From Anisakis pegreffii (Eukaryota; Nematoda; Chromadorea; Rhabditida; Anisakidae), in contig JAPYMA010003041.1 of NCBI GenBank assembly GCA_035041965.1, positions 186,001 to 250,000 of the forward strand: DNA of 64,000 nt, read 5' to 3'. The position numbers were made by a program, and so were the translations under genes. A model generated the notes under the pieces. That model saw only the letters and a program-made list of their open reading frames with translations. It ran no database searches and was not told where the DNA came from. Positions 11,419-21,926 of the stretch are shown here, piece after piece (position 1 is the first letter of the stretch; the number at the start of each line of letters is the position of its first letter).

Positions 11419-13668
11419 CAGCCTATTCAAAAAAAGACCAGCGAGAAGATGGACATGGATAGCTCCGAATGCTCAGTACCGAAACGAAATCGACTACATC
11501 ATGATCGACAGAAGGCGACTACTTCAAGACGTCTCTGTCGTGGCTCCCTTCAACACCGGCAGTGACCATCGTTTAGTTCGGGCGAAAATCGTCATCGACA
11601 AGAAAAGAGAGAAGAAAGCGCTGCATATCTCAATGATACACCAACGCATCAAGGCCTTCGACGAGATGGTATTGCAAGACGCCATCGAGAAAGAAAACTG
11701 GGATCAGATTGAAGAGATTGACAAATACTACGACTCGCTAATCACCAAGCTAAAGGCATGCTTTAGGAAGGCTAAAGTCGACCAACAGCAACTCAAGGAT
11801 GACAGATTCTCTGAGGAAACGAAGAGATTAATGGAAAGACGGAAATCCTTGAAAAGAAACAAAACAGACCTCGTCGAGTATTCCATCTTATGTAAAGCCA
11901 TCAGGCAGCATCTGAAGGAAGACCTCGAGAGGTACAAATTAAGAAAACTGCTGAAAGTCGCTGAGAAAGGCAAAAGCATGAAAAAATGCCGACGAGAAAT
12001 GGCACAATATAGAAGGGAGGTGACGGCACTAAAAGGCAATGATGGACAGACGGTGACTGACAAAAGAGGAATGGAGGAGGTTTGCAGAAACTTCTACACG
12101 AATCTTTTCAAGTCATCCTTATTGTTCACTCCTCCGTCACCAAAGGCAATGGATGACGTGCCACCAATACTGGTTAGCGAGATCGAAAGTGCTCTTCATC
12201 TGGCAAAAAGCGGCAAAGCTCCTGGTAAAGACGGAATAACATCAGAAATGATCAGGAGCACTGGGGAAACATTCTGGAAAGCCCTTGCGACAAGGTTCAA
12301 CATCTACTTGAAGCAGGGCAAAATACCCTCTCAGTGGAAAGGGTCAAATACCATTTTGCTGTATAAAAAGGGCGATAAGGAAGATCTAAAGAATTATCGT
12401 CCCATTTGCCTCCTGTCTCAAATCTACAAACTATTTACTAAAATCATCGTAACGAGATTGTCAACCGATCTCGATTACCAACAACCCAGAGAGCAGGCAG
12501 GCTTTCGCAAAAACTACAGCACGATGGACCATATATTTACCCTGACACAACTGATAGAGAGGGCAAACGAATACAAACTACCCCTATGTGTCGCTTTCGT
12601 CGACTACGAAAAGGCCTTTGATAGCGTCGAGATTAACGCAGTGCTAACGTCTCTCCACGAACAAGGTATCCCGGCCCAGTACATCAATCTCCTCAAAGAG
12701 GCAAATACCAACTGTACCACAGATATCAACTTACTATCGACACCAGTAACAGTCCCAGTAAACAAGGGTGTCAAACAAGGGGATACAATCTCCCCAAAAC
12801 TTTTCACGGCATGCCTCGAAATGGTTCTTCGAGACATCGACTGGGATGGTGGTATCAGTATCAACGGTGAAATTCTAAATCATCTTCGATTCGCAGATGA
12901 CATCGTGCTCATCGCTGAATCCACTAAGGAGCTCCAGGCCATGCTGACGACGCTGAGCACCAAAAGTGCCGCCGTCGGCCTCAAACTCAACCGCATGAAA
13001 ACTAAATTCATGCGCTCAGATATCACTCCTGCGGGCCAAATAGTGGTGGAAGGCGATGTAATTGAAGAAGTGAAAGAATATACCTATTTGGGGCAATTGG
13101 TGAATATGGACCGAGATATGAAGCCCGAACTAGCTCAAAGAATACGATCCGGATGGAAGGCGTTCAACTCGATAAAGGATGTGCTAAAGGCCAAAATTGA
13201 TGGATCTCTTCGTGCCCATCTGTATAACAGCACAGTCTTGCCCGCGATGCTCTATGCATGCGAAACGTGGGCAACGACAAAAACAGAAGAACAACGACTT
13301 ATAGCAACACAGAGGGCAATGGAGAGATGTATGTTAGGAATATCGTTGCGTGAACACATCCGATGCGAGGAGATACGCCGGAGAACTGGGATAAGAGACG
13401 TAATCACAGAGTACAGGAAACAGAAGCTACGATGGGCAGGCCACGTAGCTCGAATGAATGACAACACGTGGACCCGAGCAATTCTAGAATGGTACCCCCG
13501 AGAACAAAAACGACCGCTAGGAAGACCTCCAAAAAGGTGGCGAGACGAGATCGACAAGGCGATTGGTAAGACCTGGCAAAGGAAAGCAAGGTCGAGGACT
13601 GATTGGAAACGCATTGTGGCCAGCAACGTCAACAACGTTCGATAGCCTGGCCGATTCCAGTATTCCAG
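11419..13668 (+). mobile_element. RTE-clade non-LTR retrotransposon, 5'-truncated
   Basis: A 2.25-kb insertion flanked by the 15-bp direct repeat. It is truncated inside the endonuclease domain and ends in a short tail of repeated attccagt-like units, as RTE elements do, with no poly(A). The ORF has no internal stop or frameshift and only unit B has it, so the insertion is younger than the duplication of the units. Confidence 0.92.
11420..13645 (+). CDS. RTE-type endonuclease/reverse transcriptase, N-terminally truncated
   Basis: The frame is open from the 5' junction of the insertion; the first ATG is at 11,501 (714 aa from there). In order it has the end of an apurinic-type endonuclease (RRWTWIAPN, RNEIDYI, then SDHRLVRAKI), a Lys-rich linker, and the reverse transcriptase domain with PGKDGITSEMI, LLYKKGDK, NYRPICLLS, EQAGFRKNYST, VDYEKAFDSV, GVKQGDTISP and the catalytic FADDIVLI. 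A C-terminal region follows with RWAGHVARMND and GRPPKRW, as in nematode RTE elements. In a full element this protein nicks the target and copies its RNA there. The endonuclease N-terminus is missing, so this copy should be immobile although its reverse transcriptase reads intact. Confidence 0.93.
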   Translation, partial: SLFKKRPARRWTWIAPNAQYRNEIDYIMIDRRRLLQDVSVVAPFNTGSDHRLVRAKIVIDKKREKKALHISMIHQRIKAFDEMVLQDAIEKENWDQIEEIDKYYDSLITKLKACFRKAKVDQQQLKDDRFSEETKRLMERRKSLKRNKTDLVEYSILCKAIRQHLKEDLERYKLRKLLKVAEKGKSMKKCRREMAQYRREVTALKGNDGQTVTDKRGMEEVCRNFYTNLFKSSLLFTPPSPKAMDDVPPILVSEIESALHLAKSGKAPGKDGITSEMIRSTGETFWKALATRFNIYLKQGKIPSQWKGSNTILLYKKGDKEDLKNYRPICLLSQIYKLFTKIIVTRLSTDLDYQQPREQAGFRKNYSTMDHIFTLTQLIERANEYKLPLCVAFVDYEKAFDSVEINAVLTSLHEQGIPAQYINLLKEANTNCTTDINLLSTPVTVPVNKGVKQGDTISPKLFTACLEMVLRDIDWDGGISINGEILNHLRFADDIVLIAESTKELQAMLTTLSTKSAAVGLKLNRMKTKFMRSDITPAGQIVVEGDVIEEVKEYTYLGQLVNMDRDMKPELAQRIRSGWKAFNSIKDVLKAKIDGSLRAHLYNSTVLPAMLYACETWATTKTEEQRLIATQRAMERCMLGISLREHIRCEEIRRRTGIRDVITEYRKQKLRWAGHVARMNDNTWTRAILEWYPREQKRPLGRPPKRWRDEIDKAIGKTWQRKARSRTDWKRIVASNVNNVR

Positions 13669-14386
13669 TATTTCCGAAGTTCATTGTGAAAATAAAACCA
13701 CCAGTGGAAACGACAACGACAACAACATTATAGCTCCGGCGAAAGAGCGAACGACTATCTGGATTGAACGAGAGAGAAGGATTGAGAGACAGGGACTAAT
13801 TGAAAAGTTTTGACGGCCATATTTGTAACCCCAAAGCTCTGTGCTCCTGGCTATGGACCTGGAATAATTAATTATTGGTACGTTTGGGTCAAAGGCGGAA
13901 TGAGTAAAGAGTGAAAAACCGCATCAATTTACCGAACAAAATAGTAGCGACTGATACTGGTGCTGGTTTGGAAGGGAACATTTCAAGTTTACAACTGCTG
14001 CGAAATACCGTGAAGCTTTTCAGTGTTGTTGTTGATCGATACTGATTGCAGTACTGATAAGAGTGATAACAATATGCAACAGAAAATGAATGTGCCGCTT
14101 CGAAGTGACTCTATTTAAGCGCATTCAGAGCGGAGATCGCCCACTCCTTACCGAGATATATTGTGGGTAATTAGAAGATAAGAAGCATTCTACTAGAGGT
14201 TTTGATGAGGGCGTGTCAAAAAAATAGGCCACAAAATAGGGCATATGGACAAACAGAGAAACCAATATGTTAGAAGATGACGTGTAGTAGGCTTAATTTC
14301 CATGTAACTGTTGAATTGTTTTGCAAAACTCAGAGATGATTTGTTTTCTGAAGCAAAATCACACCATAATGAACTAACTGTAATTC

Positions 14387-15554
14387 AGCGAATATTTACA
14401 AGTTTAGCTAAAGTACGCGACATCACCTTCTAGCATATTGATTTCTAATTGTTCATTTCATTAATGCCCTACCCCGACAACAGGCTCTCATCTGAATCTC
14501 TCATGCAAAGCTTCTTATATTATTATTGCCGCCATAATCACCAACGATGTATCTCGGTAAGGCATGGGTGATCTCCGCTCTAAATGTGCTTAAATAGAGC
14601 CAATACGAAGAGCCACTTTCATTTTCTACTACCCATCATTATCTCCGTCACTATCAGTCTTATCAGTATCACTATCAGTATCGCTCAACAGCAACAACAC
14701 TAAATACTTCACGGCATTTCGCAGCAACTGTACACTCGAAATGTTCCCTTCCAAACCAGCAACAATGTCAGTCGTTGCTATTTTTATCGGCAATTTGATG
14801 CGGTTTTTTACTCTTGATTCATTTCGTCGTTCAGCCATACGCACCAACAGTTCACTGTTCCAGGCCCACAGCCGGTGACATTGGGGTTGCAGACACGGCC
14901 GTCAAAACATCTCATTTAGTCCTCTCTCAATCCGGATAGTCCTTAATTCTTTCGCCGTTGCTATTGTTATTGTCTTTGTCGTTTCCACTGGTAGTTTTAT
15001 TAAAACAACAAACTTCGCAAGTAAAACAAGGCACCAAACCTTACAGTTTAGTCACTCTTTCATAATCGTGTACTTTAGCTTTCAACGACAAATCACGGAA
15101 ATAAACATTGCTCTCATCTCAAATTATCTATTTTGCAATTACAATTATTTCGTTTTGACGTGATTTTGCAGCATCAAACAATTCAACTCTCAAGATTGAG
15201 CAAATACAAACAAATTCAGCCTACAACACGTCATCTTCTAACACATTGGTTTCTCTATTTGTCCATATCATTTATGCCTTATCGTGACAATACGTCCTCA
15301 TCTGAATCTCTTGTAAAAGGCACCTTATCTTCTTATCGTCCACCAATACTTTTCCACAAAATCTGGGAATGTTGCTCGCCGTTGACGAAACTGAAACAGA
15401 GAGGTACCATCCTCCTACTTTCAATTTTTCGTTGTGAGTTCTGGCTAGGTGCAGATCTTCTGTGTATGTCATTGTTCGAAATGAACGAGAGGTAAGGGAA
15501 CTAGAAAAATCACGCCCCGTTTTGGTTTGTAAAACAACTTTTTATACGATCCTC
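14387..15554. repeat. Left inverted arm of unit C
   Basis: Direct copy of the left arms of A and B and inverted copy of all right arms. The inner limit is cgatcctc at 15,547-15,554. It includes the 72-codon minus frame at 14,629-14,847. Confidence 0.65.
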
Positions 15555-15612
15555 CGCTTGTCTCACAGGTATACACTAAAGCTTTCGCTTGGCTCAGGTA
15601 TACACTTCAACA

Positions 15613-16197
15613 TCAAACATTCAGTGTAATACAAGAAGATACATTCAAAAGAGCACTATTGATGATAACGAATTGACAAAGAATCGACATCGTAGTGATG
15701 AGCCATCCAGCAGATGACGGCGACGTAGATCGTCCAGACGATGACGGAGGCGTTGACCGTCCAGCAGGTGACCGAGGCGTGGGCCGTGCAGCCGGTGACA
15801 ACGGCGTGGGCCGTCTAACGAATGACGGCGATATGGACTGTCCACTAGCTGACGGAGACGTGAACCGTCCCTCAGGTGACGTAGGCGTGGGCCGTCCAGC
15901 TGGTGACAGAGGCGTAGACCGTCCAGCAGATGACGGCGAAGTGGGCCGTCCAACGAATGACGGCGATGTGGACTGTCCAGCAAATGACGACGATGTGAAC
16001 TGTCCAGTAGATGACGGAGACGTGAACCGTCCAGTGAATAACGGGGACGTGGACTGTCCATCATATAAATGCTCACTGCATTCGGCTTTGAAATGCTTCG
16101 CACAATTTGAGGTGATTAATGGCGCAAAATAGAGCGCCGTATTATATATAAGCTCACACAAGGCATCGGCAACATCATTCCCGCATGCACGCTCCAT
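15613..16197 (-). CDS. Hypothetical Ser/Pro/Thr-rich repeat protein, copy C
   Basis: A 194-aa frame with the same N-terminus and hydrophobic C-terminal tail as the copies at 1,817-2,266 and 7,577-8,215, and about 13 repeats of 9 residues. Three copies keep start, frame and stop despite gains and losses of repeat units, which is the best argument for coding. The argument against is that the array is stop-free in several frames. No known family, no enzyme motif, no clear signal peptide. Confidence 0.3.
   Translation of the reverse strand: MERACGNDVADALCELIYNTALYFAPLITSNCAKHFKAECSEHLYDGQSTSPLFTGRFTSPSSTGQFTSSSFAGQSTSPSFVGRPTSPSSAGRSTPLSPAGRPTPTSPEGRFTSPSASGQSISPSFVRRPTPLSPAARPTPRSPAGRSTPPSSSGRSTSPSSAGWLITTMSILCQFVIINSALLNVSSCITLNV
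15710..16058. repeat. 27-bp GC-rich minisatellite, about 13 copies (unit C)
   Basis: Same repeat as in units A and B, with its own order of variants (for example a gtgacgtaggcgtgggccgt copy near 15,875). Confidence 0.85.
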
Positions 16198-16914
16198 TTC
16201 CTTTAACGCACATCGTGTTCTTGTTAAAGAAGCGCTGAAAAAATCTTGTAATCAGAAAATAAATGAAACAATGAACAGCAAACTATTTAACTCTTGTTCG
16301 CCTACGGCACGGTTGAACGTATTCGGGTGCCTCAAATGAGCGTGGAGCCCCCAACTGGATGCTTGTATGTCATGATAAATTTCAGCCTAGTTCGAGCAAA
16401 TGTTAGCAAATGTTAAAGGATGAAAGCAAATGCTTATCGTTAGCAGCCACTTGAATGCGTTTTTTCTACCCTTTCTTTCTACTTTATCCCATACCCGTCC
16501 GAGTTTTAAAACTGCCAGATTTTATACAGCCTAATTTTCAACGCTGTTCCATTTAGCAGGCCCTGAAACTTTTTGCTCTTGCCTCTTTGCTTGAGCCATA
16601 TGCCACCGCGACCCCATCGTAAGGTTGCAACTTGCAACCAAGCGGCTACCTCAGCTCGTCCTCATGAAATTCATTTACCCCATCGACTAACGAAAAGAAT
16701 TTTGGTCAGATCTCTAGCAGGGAGGGCATAATAAGTTGACTAGTGAAGTCAACGCAAGTGTTTGAGCGGAAGTAAACTCAGTAGGAGATTTACAAAAGAT
16801 TTTATGGTAGAATTAAAGTAAATTACTTGCAAATATCTGAAGGGTTCATTCCGTAAGTTTGTGATTTGCAGAAATTCAGTTGTTTCTCGATTGTTTTATT
16901 CTTTTTTGCTTCAG

Positions 16915-17072
16915 CTAAACACTGCTCATTCGCTCGAAAAACTGAAAAATGAAAAGAACAAACTATGGAATGTCAACAAATTACATAATTTTCCAAATAG
17001 TCTATCGACGGGCAATTCGACTGACGGAAATGCTCAAGCGTTGGAAGTTTACATCGTAGAGATTTTCAATCG
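16915..17072 (+). pseudogene. Exon-like block, plus strand, copy C (open)
   Basis: 158 nt between the acceptor tgcttcag and the donor gtgaag, open throughout, with a few substitutions relative to B (LEKLKNEKNKLW, EVYIVEIFNR). Length and splice signals match the other two copies. Confidence 0.4.
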
Positions 17073-17443
17073 GTGAAGAGCTGTTAATTTTTTTAAAAAT
17101 TGACAGCTGAAAAATCAAAAAGAATAGCGAAAAGATGTGGGCTTGGGAGTGGCCCGAGTTGGCCGGAAGTTTGGTAAGCAATGCAAAATTTCGACATGGT
17201 TAAGACACTTAATATGTCACCAGCACCATGGTCAGCTTGATGTACTAATCCAGTGGTACCAATTACTAATCTAAGTTAGATGCATTGCATATAGTAATTG
17301 ATGTGACCTAAAGGAAATGATAAAGGCATGATTAGCGCATGCGATCTCCACCACTCCATCGCACCTAGGCGCCGACGACCTCAGCAGATACGGGATGAGG
17401 GATCGGCTGAAAATCAAAAAACAGCCCTTCCTGTCCTTCTTAC

Positions 17444-18959
17444 CTTTGTAACCCTCACCACACGTATACTCTAACTCTCCAAAGTAATAGAGGTATTGAT
17501 AACCATCTTCGAACTTGGCAGTCAATGCCATGTACAAATCTATGTTCAGGCAATCGCTCATCGGGAATGCACCGGTGCTTTCTCTGATACACTTGTGCAA
17601 GTTAATGTACGGCCTGCAAAAGTTCTTTACGGCAACGAGTATTCATTATTGCGTGACTGTGGAATGTCAGATATGTGTAAAGCTATGGATTTATTCGGTT
17701 ATTTCAATTACAGTCGTTGTACATTAATGATTCCGAAGGATTTTTTGTTGATTGCAGCTGTCGTTTGTTTTCAACATCTGCTCCGAGTGATCATTGCTGG
17801 CATGTTCCCTGGATTCGTGTGAACAGATTTTTGGTATGGTTCATTTCGAGTTACTCTCCCTCTCACAGCTAGAAGTAATTGCTGAGTAAATTCGATGAAA
17901 TTCTCATATATCGATTGGGAGCGATGCAATCACTAGCTGAGAAACTTCGTATGATGGAGTGATGCGGGATGAACTCATTCCCGAATGGTCGATTAGTGAC
18001 TGTCATATGTAATGAATTGCCTTCTGGCATGAAGCTGCGAGTGATAGGAGGAATGGAAAAAGTTTAGAAAGTTAGCATTGAGTATACTTTTTTCGAGCTT
18101 CTTGCAAAATTTTGTAACAATTCTTTTGAAATGTTTCTTTGACACATGAACAGTTCGTGCATCCGCACGAGTCTTACAGAATGAGAACGTGTGGTAGCTG
18201 TCATAAGCAGCAAGAACATGCAGTACGACGGTTACAAACCTGCATGTCCTCTTTACAGATTCGTATAAAGGTTCCAGTGCCTCAGTGAAATTGGAGATGG
18301 GTGGTAGTTTTCCAGATATGTCGACATCGAGGTCATATGCTTGCAAATAGCTACGATAACATTCCCGAACGACCTGCAGTTACACATCATTGAAAAACTA
18401 TTTTCGTTGTGCTATAAACTTCAATTTGCTTACATTCGGTTTAGAAACGAACTGAACAAATATTCGATGTTCAAAAATACCGATAAATAATTATAAATAA
18501 ATATCATTCAGGAGTAACGTGTGCTTGCTTCGATATTCTTCAACCATTCCGTTTAATTATGTGATACTCTTTTTGTGTGTTCGTAAACAATGTGACTGGT
18601 TTTGGGTGGAACGATACCAAAGAAAGAGTCTTCTATCTCCCCCCTCGTTGCACCTAACGGTAGACACAACTATCGATGAGCTTGCGATTCCCGGTAGTCT
18701 CGTTCATTCCGCTTTCAAAACATTGCAACCAGATGTCCTTATAAACTGACTGGAAGTTCCTCACTAAAATGTCTAATTCTTTTTCTCTAAATTTTCTAAA
18801 ATTTCTCCATCCCTCGCTCACCTCGCTTATATTGGCTGGACAATGCATTGTGGCCAATATTCCGTTGTCGTTATGCACAGCAGAATGATGTTGTAATATT
18901 GAGCTGTTGGTGGCAGTCATGAACTCGGTCAAACCGTTCGAGACAATAGGTATGTTGAA
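17444..18959 (-). pseudogene. Captured gene fragment, three exon-like blocks, copy C
   Basis: Block 1 is 18,959-18,822 (138 nt, donor gtgagc after the codons for ANISE), block 2 starts at 18,373 (open to about 17,993), and block 3 is 17,613-17,444 (170 nt, acceptor cttttgcag). Block 3 reads GAFPMSDCLNIDLYMALTAK and on, with more replacements than A and B. Splice sites and exon lengths are kept. The same unidentified donor gene as in A and B is implied. Confidence 0.45.
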
Positions 18960-19002
18960 CTGGGTGCCTGAGATTAGAGAGAGCAGTACTGAAAAAGAAG
19001 AA

Positions 19003-20263
19003 GAGGATCGTTACATAAAATTCATTGTACAAAGTAAAATGGGCCGTGATCTTTCTAGTTCTCTTACCTCTCGTTCATTTCGAGCAGTGACATACAGCCT
19101 TGAACGCAGAAGATCTGCACTTAGCCAGAACTCACAACCAAAAATCTGAAATAGAAGGAGGGTGCCTTCTCTATTTCAATTTCGTCAACGGCGAGAAACA
19201 TTCCCACATTTTGTGGCAAAGTATTGGTGGATGATAAGAAGATAAGATGGGTTTTACAAGAGGTTCAGATGAGGACGTATCGTCAGGATGCGGCATAAAT
19301 GATATGGACAAATAGAGAAACCAATGTGTTAGAAGATGACGTGTTGTAGGCTGAATTTGCTTCTATTTGCTCAATTTTATTGAGAGAGTTGAATTGTCTG
19401 TTGATGCAAAATCATGTCGAAACGAAATAATTATAACTGTAAAATAGATAGTTTGAGATCAAGCGCAATGTTTCTTCGCGTAATTTGTCGTTGAAAGCTG
19501 AAGTGCACGATTACGGAAGAACGACTAAATTCTACCATTTGATGCATTATTTCCGAAGTTTGTTGTGAAAATAAAACCACCAGTGGAAACGACAACGACA
19601 ATAACATTATAGCTACGGCGAAAGAGCGAAGGACTATCTGGATTGAACGAGAGAGAAGGATTGAGAGAGAGTGACGACTAATTGGAATGTTTTGAAGGCC
19701 ATATTTGTAACCCCAAAGCTCTGTGCTCGTGGCTATGGACCTGGAATAATGAATTATTGGTACGTTTGGGTCAAAGGCGGAATGAGTAAAGAGTGAAAAA
19801 CTGCATCAATTTACCGAACAAAATAGTAGCGACTGATACTGGTGTTGGTTTGGAAGGGAACATTTCAAGTTTACAACTGCTGCGAAATACCGTGAAGCTT
19901 TTCAGTGTTGTTGTTGATCGATACTGACTGCAATGCTGATAAGAGTGATAACAATATGCAACAGAAAATGAATGTGCCGCCTCGAAGCGACTCTATTTAA
20001 GCGCATTCAGAGCGGAGATCACCCACTCCTTACCGAGATATATTGTGGGTAATTAGAAGATAAGAAGCATTCTACTAGAGGTTTTGATGAGGGCGTGTCA
20101 TAAAAATAGGCCACAAAATAGGGCATATGGACAAACAGAGAAACCAATATGTTAGAAGATGGCGTGTAGGCTTAATTTCTAAGTAACTGTTGAATTGTTT
20201 TGCAAAACTCAGAGATGATTTGTTTTCTGAAGTAAAATCACACCATAATGAAGTAACTGTAAT
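19003..20263. repeat. Right inverted arm of unit C
   Basis: Inverted copy of the left arms, ending at the departure from the junction sequence at about 20,263. It includes the empty RTE target site (tatttccgaagttt at about 19,549). Confidence 0.65.
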
Positions 20264-20655
20264 TTTAAAAAGAGTAATGTGAGATAGGTGCAGTGCTTAC
20301 TTCTGTGATTTGTCGCAGCAAGCTAAAGTACACAATTACGCAAGATTGACAAAGATGTACGAGTTGGTGCATAACTTCAAAAATTTGTTGTTGTTATAAA
20401 AGCAGCAGTGAAAACTGCAAACATAGTAAAAATAGCAATGACAAATAGAAATGAATAAGAACATGAGTAAATAGTGAACCATAAAAGAGTTGAGGGCTGA
20501 ACACGAACGCATCGTTACGTCCTGATTTTTTGTAAGCTTATGTTTAACAGTTAAACTGAGCGTAAAAACGGTAAAAAAGCAAATGGAAAAGTTGACTTAA
20601 ACACCAGCATAAACCTGAGCCATAGCCATAAGCGAAAGCCTAAGTCTAAATTCCT
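20264..20655. repeat. Outer right inverted arm (diverged)
   Basis: Reverse complement, with many differences, of about 105-500 at the left end of the block. Similarity runs out near 20,655. Arm-to-arm identity is visibly lower here than between the inner arms, so the outer pair is older or evolves separately. Confidence 0.6.
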
Positions 20656-21050
20656 GCTTCAAGTCTACTTGGTGAGGATGAGACTAAAAATATTCGTTTG
20701 CCAGTGAGTGCTGTAGACTTGGATGTCATTCCGTGTCGCAAAGGAGCGCGAAAGAGACGATTCGTGAGCGACACTAAAGTGATATGCACCTTAAATCTGT
20801 ACTTTAGCTGTGTATGTATAAGATGTTATTGTTATTGTTACTTACACATCGAGCGGTTGTTTCGTTGATCGTTGTGAGTGATCGGCAGAATATTTATTTT
20901 GTAGGGTGATGATTATTTATTGGATTGGTATTTGGCTGCGTTTCATTATGCAAAGTATTCACGGCAACTAGTTAATCGCTCGGTTGTGTTCACTTGGCTT
21001 GTTCGCCTAGCCAGCGGGTTGGAGTGAATCAAGGCTAAAACAGTGCGAAC
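20656..21050. other. Spacer, nothing coding seen
   Basis: No frame with coding character, no repeat shared with the rest of the window. Contains a ttattgttattgttactta simple stretch near 20,827. Confidence 0.4.
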
Positions 21051-21119
21051 AGAAACGCGAGCATTGTGGCCAGCAACCTTACAAACGTTTGATAGCTTGG
21101 CCAATCCAGGTAATCCAGC
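21051..21119 (+). mobile_element. RTE 3'-end relic
   Basis: The segment cattgtggccagcaac, then acaaacgtttgatagcttgg and ccaatccaggtaatccag, matches the last codons, stop and tail of the RTE element at 13,612-13,668 with scattered changes. Only about 60-70 bases remain, an extreme 5' truncation as is common for RTE insertions. No target duplication was identified. Confidence 0.7.
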
Positions 21120-21502
21120 TATAAGATGTACACGGATATCACGCACTATCGATTCGAATGATGAAATGTAACTTTCGTATATCGAAACTCCGAGGAATTC
21201 TCCGGACTGCGTTTGTCGTTCATCTTAAAGTTCCTCATGAATTCATACTTTCTATGCATTATTCAGATGACGAGATGTAGACGTCGAAGATAGCAGTGCA
21301 TGAGTATGACAATTAACCGACATGTGTGGGTTGGCCTATGTTACAGTTTCCTGCGGGTGTTCATATTATGCTGTTGATCCTATGAGTGAGCGTTGGAGAT
21401 TTATTTACTAACTATACAGATGAGGGCTGCAGAGCTTTTATGCAATTTCCGAGTTTCAAGCAGCGGGATGAACTCGAAATTGAAAATGTTTTTGTTTCAC
21501 TG
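21120..21502. other. Spacer between RTE relic and LTR element
   Basis: No supported gene. It is ordinary AT-rich flank of the LTR element; the bases at 21,503-21,507 are the left target duplication of that element. Confidence 0.4.
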
Positions 21503-21507
21503 GTTCT

Positions 21508-21926
21508 TGTTTGTATTGCTGATCGGTACTGTTTGTGATTTTGGTTGGGACTGCTTGTGATGTTGACTGTGTTGCTGGTCCGAAAGCGACGATTAATAAT
21601 TTAGTTTATCCACACAATAAATGAAGACGAAAATAACGGTTCAATACAGAGAAGATGGTTGAGTGACGAGAGATGCCGATGATGGCTCATAAACAACAAC
21701 AACACTGGATACACAAACAACACACTAACTGACTGATACGGAGGAACTGATATAACTACACTGAGCTACTTATATAGTCATTGAGATTGGCTGATTACGA
21801 AACAATGGTTACGAATTGCCAATGATGGTGAGAGAACACATGATATGCAAAGCACTATAGAGAGACATACAAGAAACCGTAAACAATAAACAAAAGATCA
21901 CCGGTTTATCACAACATGATCCTTCA
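21508..21926 (-). repeat. 3' LTR
   Basis: About 419 bp, nearly identical to the 5' LTR. It is longer by a local duplication near its outer end, where a tactgtttgtgat-like word is repeated. Near-identity of the LTRs points to a fairly recent insertion. Confidence 0.88.

Larger units (their letters stand above)
6351..14386. mobile_element. Foldback-like repeat unit B, with RTE insertion
   Basis: Second tandem copy: left arm 6351-7518, loop 7519-10,893, right arm 10,894-14,386, interrupted by an RTE retrotransposon at 11,419-13,668. Without the insertion and its target duplication the unit is about 5.77 kb, like A. Its loop carries the longest minisatellite. It lacks about 180 bp after the C-rich tract near 10,650 that A has at 4,740-4,870. 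Its exon-like blocks are the least damaged. Unit B is closer to unit C than to A in the arms; for instance both share the TGA in the arm frame. Confidence 0.6.
10894..14386. repeat. Right inverted arm of unit B, split by RTE
   Basis: Inverted copy of the left arms. It is interrupted at 11,419-13,668 by the RTE element; the uninterrupted site is visible in unit C at about 19,549-19,563. The outer end joins unit C at 14,378-14,393 in the same sequence as the A/B junction. Confidence 0.65.
14387..20263. mobile_element. Foldback-like repeat unit C
   Basis: Third tandem copy, about 5.88 kb: left arm 14,387-15,554, loop 15,555-19,002, right arm 19,003-20,263. It has no RTE insertion. Its right end (taactgtaat at about 20,254) departs from the A/B and B/C junctions and runs into the diverged outer arm, which marks the end of the tandem array. 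Confidence 0.6.

Noticed and set aside
11728..13635. Minus-strand frames of 60-130 aa within the RTE element
   Set aside because: Antisense shadows of the reverse transcriptase ORF.
581..20263. CRISPR array or satellite interpretation of the repeat block
   Set aside because: Repeat unit size (5.8 kb), inverted arms and eukaryotic introns rule out CRISPR; three copies with inner structure are not a simple satellite.
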